Shown: positions 13,935 to 24,280 of the stretch, piece by piece
Position numbering within the stretch: the stretch's first letter is position 1
Layout of the letters: every line of letters begins with the position of its first letter
Assembly: GCA_013396635.1 (NCBI GenBank)
Contig: WBMW01000147.1
Span: 687,346 to 751,345 of the forward strand
Source: Penelope pileata
Taxonomy: Eukaryota > Chordata > Aves > Galliformes > Cracidae
Direction: 5' to 3'
DNA: 64,000 nucleotides
Notes under the pieces: model-generated
Told to the model about the DNA's origin: nothing
Seen by the model: only the letters and a program-made list of their open reading frames with translations
Database searches by the model: none
Position numbers and translations under genes: made by a program

Positions 13935-14681
13935 ACCTCGTTGGAGTTTAAGGTCTCATTCTTTCATTAACTGGAATGTTGATCCCAGTGCTCCCTTCTG
14001 CAAACTCTGCCCTGAGCTCCTGGGAAGGGCTACTTCCCTCCCCTGCTGGTGCCGCTGACCCAGGGACAGGCGAGGTGACCTCTGCATCCGTCCCTGCCAG
14101 CTCACTGAGCACAGCTGCCCACAGTCTCCCACAGCCTGTGTGAGCTCTCCCTGTCCTGCAGTGCTGCACAGGCGAGTGGCAATCCGTGTCTCCAGGGACA
14201 AGGCAACCTGGCTGAAATCCTGGCCCCAGTGAAGCCGGGGTCATTCTGCCGTTGACTTACATGAGCTAAGATTGTGCCGATGGGTCTGAATCCTTACAGC
14301 TGTATTAAGTTTGGATTTCTTTTCTTGTCTGATGTCAAAATAATAGAACTACATCTGCGTTAAACAAGATGTCGCAGTTCTTTATGTGAGTATAGAGGAG
14401 ACAGAAAATCATTTTCCCTCTAAGCTCCGTGAAATAAATTTTCATAAATATTCTTCACAAGGTACTCGGTTTAGTTTCAGCGAAAGTTCATGGACCTCTT
14501 TTCTAATGACCTGTGCTACGCAATTAAATTTTATCTCACCTAAGAAGATCAGGTCAGCTCCAAAAATTTCACCTGTTAATAGTAAGTGCACACAAGGAGC
14601 CTATTAGAAACTCAGCATTCTTTGCCTGATTTTCCAGCTGACTTTGCATCTCTACAAAGAAGAGACCAACATCCTAGAATA

Positions 14682-14745
14682 ATGCAAATAATAACAACAA
14701 TTCAACTTGGGAGCTCTTAGAAAAGTAACTTCAGTTTATTTGCAT
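14682..14745. promoter_or_regulatory. Candidate POU/SOX binding-site cluster
   Basis: A perfect octamer ATGCAAAT lies at 14682-14689 and its reverse complement ATTTGCAT at 14738-14745. A SOX-type AACAAT sits between them at 14696-14701. Paired octamer and SOX sites are a familiar layout in vertebrate neural and stem-cell enhancers. Octamers also arise by chance in AT-rich DNA (others lie near 36021 and 41393), so this is only a candidate. Confidence 0.25.
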
Positions 14746-15518
14746 TTGTGCTTGCGGCCAAGTCATTTCCTGATGCTTTTGCAGCCTTTTGCTCCTTTCT
14801 CACACTCCATTCAATATTTTACTTAATGTTTTAGCAGTCATTTATTTGACTTGGGCATTTCCAGTCCCACCAAATACGGTGAAAAGGCAAGTTTAAAAGC
14901 CATGCTTGCATCTTTAAGCTCAGTAGGAGTTTTGCAATAATGTCATGGATTAGCAGTGGTGCCTTAAAGGAAAGACACTATAAAAATGTATTGTATTTAC
15001 ACTGCAAAACCAACCAATTACCCAAAAAAGTATTTTCAAACATTTTTTATCTTTTCAGTAAAGTACTGCATTATTTAAGCTTGCTGAGATCTAATCTCCC
15101 GGACGTGATATATTTACAAGATGGATGGAGGACATTGGGAGCCTGACGTGCGTTTTATGACAAGATCCTAGTCCTAAAGATTTCTAGTCAGCAATTATAA
15201 GTGTCACAGAGATATTATGGAATCAGAAGTTACTGACTGCATCAAAATTTTGTCTGCCGCATGGTTTAAGTTCAATCCATGGGGCTACAAAGTCTTTCAA
15301 ATCGCCCAAGGCGATGTAAAAAGCTTGACTCTGACAAGGTGGAAAAGCTCCCATGACCCAGATACAAAGGCTTGGTACTGAGACATGCTGGGAGCCTCCC
15401 AAAAACCCAAAACCCCACTTGCATGGGAGGAATTTCTCATGTATAGAGGACAGCTCAGATGGTAAGCAAGAAGGATGTGCAATTAATAGGGGGAAATGGG
15501 ATGATAAGAAGAGAGCAT

Positions 15519-15558
15519 GCGCTCATGTGCACGCGTGCCCATGCACATGAGGGAGCGC
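15519..15558. repeat. GC-rich inverted repeat / hairpin
   Basis: CTCATGTGCA at 15522-15531 is matched by TGCACATGAG at 15542-15551, giving a perfect 10-bp stem with a 10-base loop containing ACGCGT-like sequence. GCG bases on both flanks could extend it imperfectly. Confidence 0.6.
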
Positions 15559-16639
15559 GTTGGCTTTATGTGCAATTGCAAAGCATTGTTCTAAAAGCAA
15601 CAGACAAACAACCCAAGCATATATTACCGCTCCTCTGTTGTGCTGCTCATTGTGCAGACAGTGTGGCGACGAGCACAGAAAAATGCCCAGGGAGAGAAAT
15701 GCAGCAAAAAAACCCTCTCCTACATTCACATATACTCTGCAGTATTATCCAAAACAGACAGATGCCCAGCCATCACCATGTATTAGCACATCAAGTGATC
15801 TCAGAGCAGTGCTAACAACACAAGAGTAATTGTAAGGCATGAGGTTGTTTTGTTTTGCATATAGCGTATCTCGATTTGATAGTAACCATTTTAAAGTCTG
15901 GAAGAATTTTGCACTCACTAAGCTGATTTTACAAGCAAAGAGAAGTGTTTGTCAGCAAAGGTTAATGTAGCTGTCACTGCAGGAGAGCCCTGTGGGTAGA
16001 AAGAGTCTCATTTGGCCGTTTTTTAAAGGGCAAGAGTCATCAGAGTAAAGGAGGAATTTTTCCATTTCTAGAAACCCTTTGTGTAGCTGTAGTGAACTGC
16101 TGCATGTTACCACCCTCTGTAGTAATAGTTTCTGTATTTTCATGATTATCAATATTTTTTTCTGTTGCTTGTGTTTTGGGGTCTTATCAGATGTTCTTCT
16201 CCAAAGTGAATTAAATTGTAACTGAGAAGTTGAAAAGAGAAATTCTGTTTGTCTTTATTGCTGTCATCAGTACAATGTTGGAGTGCTGTAGAGTAAGGAA
16301 CGACTATCTTCCTATTTTACTGATGGAAACAGGGGCAAGGAGAGACTAAATGCTGAAAGTAGACCATTTCAAGATCCTGCCCTATATGTCACAAGCACCT
16401 TTACATGCAGTTGATGCATTATGAGGGAATTGAATCCAGATCTTCAACTTCCAGGCTGCCCCTTAACCACTGACTGGACCCAACCTTCCTTAAAGCATCA
16501 GAAGTGAAATCTGTGCAGGTGTGAGGCAAGTACCCCAATTCATTTGCAGTAGTTGTAGCAGGGAGAGGTTTGGCTGTGCCAAGCTGTCCTGACATAGGGG
16601 ATCTCATGGTGAAGGCGTCCAAGCCCTCTGGTGAGCGCT

Positions 16640-16686
16640 CACATGTGCCCTTGGGATGCTGCTGTCACAGCCAGGGGACACATGTG
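16640..16686. repeat. Imperfect inverted repeat
   Basis: The left arm at 16640-16654 and right arm at 16671-16686 both carry CACATGTG followed by a C-rich or G-rich part that can pair with one bulge and a G-T pair, around a 16-base loop. It is shorter than a typical microRNA precursor. Confidence 0.45.
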
Positions 16687-19600
16687 CTCCGTGTGATAGG
16701 AAAAGCGTAAAAGTGATATTACGACTTCCAAATAGCAGCTAACTTTATTTACCCCTGGTTGCCAGGAGATGGAGTCATGCAACATGAAGTACATGTGCAG
16801 GCAACATTTTGCTCATAGAAAGGATGTTCAGTGAAATTATTCTGGAAATCTCAGAGCTTCCAGACAAGAAAGCTGCCGATGCCATTTGTTTTGGTGAAGG
16901 CATGGAGTGGGACAAGGCCAACCATGTCTCATGACAACAGTCCTGTCCACAATCCAGTCTCCCATTCCCAGCAAGCTAGAACAGAGACTAATAAGGGTAT
17001 AATGTGATAAAGCTCACACGTCAGCTCTTCCATGCTAGCAGCTTTTAGACATTACTGAATGAGAACTGAGGCAAAGCCTCCAAGGTGAAAGCCGGATTTA
17101 GATCCACGGGATACCAACACACTATACATGTGTTGCATAGAGCAGTTAGCTGTATAACAGAAGAAAAAGCACTCATACCTGACCCAGATCCAGTCCTTTA
17201 GCTCTGCCACACTGAATACTAAAAATATCCAATAATAGAGGGCTGTGGGTTGATAGGTACCCCCTACAAAGTGGATGAGCCTCTACTTTCAGACATTGTT
17301 ATACCTGGTGGAGCTTCACACACCATAGCTCAGTGTGGCCACAATGTTATCCTAGCAGGTCAGCCATCTCCTCGGGCACTGTCTGGAGACAACCCATCCT
17401 GCAGCACCTCCAGGCCTGCCATGAACTTGGGGTGACCCTGCAAGGCCACCTTCTCAGCTCCCCACACAGAGCAGCTGGGGGCAGTGAGGAACTGAGGGCA
17501 CCTGAGGAGCTGTTCCCTGTCAAGGGATAAATGGCGGCTATTTCATGGAGCATTGCCTGGGCTGTGTCAAGCAGGGTCAGAGTTTATAAATGGCATCAGA
17601 TCCTCTGCAGCTGATGAACAGGCAAAGCATCAGGAGCAGTGATGCTTTGTTCAGTGCTGATACTTGCTCAGAGGGGATTTCCTTCCTTCCTGACACAGAT
17701 GGTGAACCAGGCCCTGCTCACCTCTAGCCTTGGTTACTGCAGCATGCCCAAGGGCATCCAGAAATAGCAGTGGGATCTCCAGTGACCTCCCGGTTACCTC
17801 TGTGTGTAATTCAGGCTGTTCATTTTGACATACGTTAGCCGTAGTTATCTCAAGATCTCCTTACCTCACCTGCCCCTCACTGTGACAGCCTGTGGGAAGT
17901 GACCAGGCCACTGCTGCCCATGAGGCCTGCCCAGGGCTGGTGGCAGGTCTCTGCTGGGGAAAACCACATTGCCATGTCTCCCTTGTGTGACAGCTGAGGC
18001 CACCAGCCCCTGACACCCATCAGGTCCCCACAGAAAATGCTGCAGCCAAGGAGGAGGCCAAGGAAGAGCCAAAGGTGGAAACTACTTTAAGCACATGTAC
18101 TCTACAGCAACAGAAACAATTGCTCATGCTTTAAACACTAAATAAATACAGCTTTCAATTTACAGTTTCTTCCCAGAAATATCTGCAGAAATTTTCTGTA
18201 CAACACCTAGAGTTTGTGTCTGAGTCATAGACTACCCTCACAGTCACCACTTTTTGGCTTTCACTGCTGTGTTGCTGATTTGTTTTGTAAGTGGCACATC
18301 TATTTTAGCATTTTGAGAGATGTCAGATTAAGTCATAAACTGTGCAAGAATTTTGGATTATGGCAAAATAACTCATAAGTGTCTGAAATGCCTTTTTTTC
18401 TTTTTTTAAAGTAAGATCCTAATTCTTATTTTAAAGATCCCATGTTGTAAGGCAGTAAGTGTTGACTAGATTGGCAAAGGTCCCAAGTGCAGCCAGTGGG
18501 AATTTCCAGGATGCTCAAGCACATCAGGCACTGAGCCCGCTTTGGGAACACTGGAAAGCAGGCACCTAACTCACTTGGGACTCCTTGTAACTGCTATTAG
18601 TCATGAACTTTAGGAAGAGTTAGGCTATTAGAGAATTTAACAGTCAGCAGCAATGTTGCTCCATAATAGGGGAAGCAACCTGAATCTTTTCAGAATTCTC
18701 GTGGTTCTGCATTTGTGACACCTAAGCAGGCCTTGTATGAAGCTACCAGCCTCTCTGGAGTCAATGGGTCAACCACTTGCTGTCGCTGTGAGAGAGGCCT
18801 GAAGATATTGTATAGTGGCAGAAAGCGGCCCTTGGCAGAAGCCCTCCTCTGCTTTGTAAAGGAAATGGTCACACAAATTTCTTCCCAACTGTACCCAGAG
18901 AACATGGAAGCAAAGGCACAGAATCAGTGGATGGAGGAGTGCGAGACTCTCGACCTTCTTTAAATGCCATTCTTCTCTAAATAAACTGAAAATTTGCATA
19001 TTCCCTTAGCAGAAAATGTTGTTCCTTGCATATTTCATGAAGACACTGTAGCTAATGGGAAACCACTGTGGCAGTGTGGTTACTAGCTGCCTGCTAGTGC
19101 TGGGCCAGTTCTGCAAAGGACACAACCACCCAAGAGCTGCCAATTTGGGTCAGGGTTCTCCAGGGGTCCTATGCTGTGCATCGTCTACACTTGCATGCTC
19201 CTGGTCCCTCCAGAAAACAGCACACTATGTCACCCACACGGACTCATGTAACTTCTTCCACCCTCACACCCCCNTCCCCAGATGTGTCTTTTATGAAAAG
19301 CATGTCTCAGTGTAGCTGGCAGTGTTAGGGGCTTCATTGCTCAGTCAGAATGGTTTCAGGAATAGTAAATTTGCAATCTCCCAGTTTTTAGAACAGCATC
19401 TATTCTCTTTTGCTGCAAAACCTTCCTATGCTGATTATTTTGGACAAGAATTTTTCAAGTTGCAGTTTGCTTTTATTGGCTGTGCCTTCTACTTTCAGCT
19501 ATTAGAAAATATCTGAACAACCTGTTTACAGCTCTTTGTCCTTCAATAAGGGTGGAGTAATGGCAGGGTTGGCTGCTGCTTGCTTTGTTCCATAAAAGTA

Positions 19601-21085
19601 ATATTTTTGTGGTTGTTAATCAAAAAATCTTATTTTCTCCAGACTAGGGACGGGACTGAATGATTCAGAGACAAAGGCATGGATCCAGGCTGGACCTTTC
19701 TTTTTCAGAATGGGCTCAATCTAAGAATAATCATCTTATCTCTCTGTGGAATACACATGCTTCTGTAAGAGAGCTTTTTTACCTCCCAGAGCAAATTAAA
19801 AGCAGGCAATTTTATGATGCTTTGGATCACTGATGAGGAAAGGCTCATTTGTACAACTCAGTGAGCAAGTCTTTGGGTCTGCTTCTTGTTACAGACAAAT
19901 TATATGGTTATATGTAATATACAACACAAAGCATTCAGATGTCACATAAAATCTATACAACGCTTTCTGAAAAGAAATGTACATTTTAATGTCTTTATTA
20001 TTCCTCCTGTGACCAAAGAGGGGGAAGAGATCCATACACTGTAGAATAGACAGAAATCATTCAAGGGTTGTTACTTATTGTTCTGTTCCTGTTACTGCAG
20101 GGAAAATAGTAATTTTTAAAAATCATTTCTGCATGATCTGCTGTCGCATGAGCTGATAAGAAAATACGATCTTTCTGTACGTGCCACACATTAGGAATGC
20201 TTACTGCCCATATGGTCTGTTTAGGGCTCTTGCGTTAGCATTCCTACAGTAGCAACTGTAAAGCTAAGAAGCAAAGGAGTTATTTGGTTGCTGTAAAACA
20301 GTGACTTTTACATCCTGCTTGTATATAACACCAGCACAAGGATGAATGGAAAATCTTTTAGCAGTGTGCCATCTATGTGGGCATCCTGGTTATCATGCAC
20401 AGCGCTACAGCTGAGCTGATTTACACCATATGCAGGGCTGCCCCGGTGTTTTGTACAAACATCGGCTGTGACATATGACACAGGGCATAGGAACGTGCAC
20501 TGGAGGGTATGGCTGAAGCAGTAGGAGGGGCTTCATAACAACAGGATTAAAGGATATGAGCAACTCATTGTTCCATTACCAGGAGAAATTAGGTCTCTGA
20601 TGTTGCAGCAGAACATTTCATTCCACATCTGACTCATCCCAGTATGTCTAGAGGCAGCAGGATTTCCGCTTCTTAAACCCTCTGACGGGACTTTTGATGT
20701 AGCACGTGATATTGCCTGCACTGGGCTGGCTCACTGCCTTTTTGCATTAAATGCTTCCTTAACATCCAAATGCACTGGTAGGCCTGTTGCAGCCAGTGTG
20801 ACTTCAGCCACTGCCCAACACGTGCATACTCCTTGACAAATCAGCTTAAATAGGAAGATGTCCATTTGGTTTTGACTGTGTTGTAAAACTATTATTCTAA
20901 ACGTTTTTCCAATGGCTTAATATATTTTTTGTGTTGTTCACACAGAACTCTAAAAGCCATGGGAATGAGCAGTGTCCATGTCAGCTGATTGCTTTAAAAC
21001 TGCCCCGCAAGGATACTGTTCTCTGTCAGGAGTGGTTCATCTTGCTCTCCTCTGTTGGTGTGTGTCTGTGGGTTTGGGTCTATGT

Positions 21086-21101
21086 TGTGTGCATGCACAC
21101 A
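21086..21101. repeat. 16-bp perfect palindrome of alternating purine-pyrimidine
   Basis: TGTGTGCATGCACACA is its own reverse complement. Strict alternation of purine and pyrimidine continues to about 21103, a sequence type that can adopt Z-DNA. It is probably a diverged (TG)n/(CA)n junction. Confidence 0.7.
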
Positions 21102-21793
21102 CGTCTTTCTGCCCTTGTTCTCCCAATAGTTATCTGTTCCAGTATCTCCACAAGTAAGGAAAGCAAAACACTTAGAAAGCAAATGAGGAACAGAAGGGTT
21201 TAGTGATCAGACATGCAGTGAGAAGGCAGAGCCTAACTTCCTCTGCAATGATTTATAGACTGTGTTTAATTCCCGTTACCTTTTTAGGACAATGCTCACT
21301 GTTGACTTAGGTAGGAGCAGCATGTCCTTTGGCTATTAAAATTTATAGCATTAAACTCCTCACTTTGACCCAAACTGCACTTGAGGGCGGAGTTTCCAGA
21401 CACTGGGTCAAATGTTGGTGATGTGATCAAATGCAATTTGATCGTATTTCTAAGCAATCTGTCCCACGAATGCTAATAAATTCTAATGCATGCAGAAGGA
21501 CTGAAAAAATCTGGCTGTTGCATATTCAAGGCACTCACCTTGAGGGGTATGAGATTGCTTTTTTAGCTGCAGAGTACCTATGGCTATCAGTTGCTTTAAT
21601 TGTCCTAAGGACTGCAGGTTCAGTACACCAAACTGATCAACAGCTTTCTTAATGTAGGCTTTTTCTGTCTTAAAGTTGTGTTATTTGCAAACAAATGCTG
21701 CATTTTCACACCTGGCTTCTTCAATTTCATCCATCAGTACAAATGCTGATTCTGAGAATCGGTAAAGCTCCTGTGGACTTCAGATCCAATCTA

Positions 21794-21830
21794 ATAACAA
21801 AAACAAAACAAACCAAAACAAACAAGAAAC
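21794..21830. repeat. (CAAAA)n A-rich simple repeat
   Basis: Imperfect repetition of AAAAC and AAAC units. Confidence 0.8.
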
Positions 21831-23690
21831 CCATCACGTTTTCAACAGCTGATATACAGCACAAAATATTCCATAGATTTGTTCAGGTCATTAAGCAACT
21901 GTTTAAATTATCCAAATTAAAAATGAGTTATTTTAACACAAAACCTGCAGAGTGGCGAGCTCTCTAACTATGGGGTGATCTTGGAGAACGGTGCCTAAAC
22001 CAAAGCCGGCCCCGTGCTGTAAGTGCTCCGCAGAGAACAGATGCACATTATTGCTCTCAGGTAGCAACAAAGGCAACGTATTAAATGTCGCATCTCAGGT
22101 CAAGGGCAGCAGTTCCACTCCTGAGCTGCTGCTTTACTGATGGTTCGGCAGGGAACTCATAAAGAATAAGGAAACAGTGATTAAAAGTATCAATAAGCTG
22201 CACCTAAAAAGATTGCCGTTTTACAACTGGGAGAATCCAGGCAGAAAAACAGTAACATGGGAATGATCACGCAGTAAGCCTCCAGACAGGGCTGGAAATA
22301 AAAGCCAGAGGTGTGCACCCCCACCCAGCACAGCAAAGATCCCTCAAACGCAGCCCATGAGCTCCTACCTGTGGCCTGAGAAGCCTCAAAGCATGGCTCA
22401 CAATGGGAATGAGAGCACAGCCATCCTTATGGAGCCGGCTTGGTGCTGAGGCCGAGGCAGCTGCCATCTCCATTTTGGTAGGGCATTGCAATGGATTGCT
22501 TTATTCACTTTTATCCAAAGCTATTTTATGCCATCTTGCAGTGACAAGCGGATCAAATCCATGGTTCTCGTCATTCTAAGGCTCCCTGCTAAATAGGCAC
22601 AGCTTTTCATTTTCCTTTCATTTCTGAATGAAATGCACGGATGCCAAACTGATCAGAGGTTGTAACAGCAAATTAAGAGGCTCGAGGATAAATCCCATTA
22701 TCACCAAATAGATCTGGTTATTGCGATTCAGTCTTTGTGTATTAATCTTACAATGTTAATTCAGATATGAGTATGTTCGTGTTTTTTAAATGGGATGTTT
22801 AAGTATCATCACAAACTCTGAGACAGTAGCCAGCATTAACCACAGCAATAATATTTTATCTGGGATGAGCAGGAAGATGCATTGGCATCAGTTGTTTTTA
22901 CCAAAAAATGGGATTGCATAACTGCTTTTGATCACAGCATGCAAAGTTTTCAAGGGCAGGGGCTACTTGTTTTCCAATCCGCTCACCAAGGTCATTCACG
23001 AAAAAATGCTTTTTTAAATGACAAAAATAAAAAGGTAGAAAATCTGGAAGAAAGATCATGAGGTATTCTTGTTGCCTGCACATACACAAAGTTTTTAGTG
23101 ACCTTAGCAGCGGTTGCATAAGCATATGGAGAGCAAAAAAACTCTTATATGCTGTAACACATATGGTCTCCTGACGGGATGTTCCAGGCCATGCAGCCAT
23201 TTTACAGTCCATATGCACTGTGCAGCAGCCCTGAGTCTCAAAGCAGGAGTCAAAAATAGCATGTCAGCATGGGCTCCTCAACATTCTTTGTCTTTTACGG
23301 GCAGCCTGCACGTCAAAACCGAAGTGCATCATGCAGCATGGGCAGCTGCATGTAACAGCAACGAAATGCCATCTACTCGGGACTTGGCAGTACCAGCTGA
23401 TGGTGTGAAATATGGTGCACAAGATGCAAAAATCCCCTGGCGCTTGGAGTAAGTACTTCCCAGGGTTATACCGTAGGACACTCAATGGAAAGGAACGTAC
23501 AGTTTCCTTGTGCTGGGCAGGCAGCACGCAGCTTGGGAGCACTGTCAGAGTGAAGGATGTCTCCGTGAAGGGCACGTGTCACCTGGGCTGCTCCAGAGCT
23601 CTCCAGGCGCCCAGCCGGCCCTCCCAACCTCACCCCACAGCGACAGAGGATGCAGGAGCCCCAGCCGCACCGGAGCAACGTTCTCTTGGT

Positions 23691-24280
23691 TTTCAGCGCG
23701 TCCGTCAGCAGTGCCGGTATCTGCGTGCCCGGGTCCGGCAGGACACCGGGGACAGACCCGAGCCCGGCAGGCACGGCCAGGAGCCAGCCCGGGTCTGGCT
23801 GCCTGCAGGGACTGGGGCAGCACGCGTGACCCGACTGCACTGCTGGCTCCGGGCGGGCTGCGGGCTGCTGGCAGCCAGACCTCCCCTCGCAGCCGTCTCC
23901 ATTGCGCGGTGAGGCCGCGTCCCTCAGCAGGAGCTCCGCGCTCCCCTCGGCCGGGGCTCCTCGNCGGGCCGGCCGCACCCGCAGTGCCTGGACTTCAAAC
24001 CGCCGTTCCGGCCGCCGCGGGCCCTCGCCTTCTGCCGCCGCTACGGCGCCTTCGGCTGCTGCGACGCGCGACGCGACCGAGCGCTGCTGCAGCGCTTCTA
24101 CCGCCTCAGCGCCAGCCTCGACGGGCCCACGTACGCCGCCTGCGCCGGGCACCTGCAGGACCTGCTGTGCCAGGTGAGGCCGCGGCGGGGGGCTTCGGCC
24201 GCGGCATGAGCCCGCGCAGGGATGCGGCAGCCCCGGAGCGGGAGCACTGGGCCGTGTGGAGTGCGCTGGGCTGGGCACCT
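23691..24280 (+). promoter_or_regulatory. HHIPL1: CpG island over HHIPL1 promoter and first exon
   Basis: GC and CpG content rises sharply here from AT-rich flanks and covers HHIPL1 exon 1 and the first part of intron 1. No TATA box is placed convincingly upstream of exon 1, so a dispersed CpG-island promoter is likely. The transcription start cannot be fixed from the sequence. Confidence 0.65.
23976..24173 (+). CDS. HHIPL1: HHIPL1 exon 1 (visible part)
   Basis: Encodes residues 1-66 counted from the mature start HPQCLDFKPPF, including FGCCDARRD and ending HLQDLLCQ, then a GTGAGG donor in phase 0. The matching frame upstream is open only from 23913 and has no ATG or hydrophobic stretch. One frame over, the residues before the junction read LLxGPAA, which looks like the end of a signal peptide. 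A base-count error or collapsed sequence at the N is therefore likely. Confidence 0.9.

Larger units (their letters stand above)
11126..23690. other. Intergenic DNA upstream of HHIPL1, no supported gene
   Basis: About 12.5 kb, mostly AT-rich. It contains A-rich simple repeats (13911-13934 and 21794-21830), a single N at 19274, an octamer/SOX-like site cluster near 14.7 kb and a few inverted repeats listed separately. No open frame shows a known domain or pairs with plausible splice sites. Distal enhancers of HHIPL1 or the leftward gene could lie here, but that cannot be shown from one sequence. Confidence 0.55.

Noticed and set aside
18015..18100. Short Glu/Lys/Ala-rich frame resembling a chromatin-protein tail
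   Set aside because: Too short and without a continuing frame or splice partners; could be compositional chance rather than a processed pseudogene.
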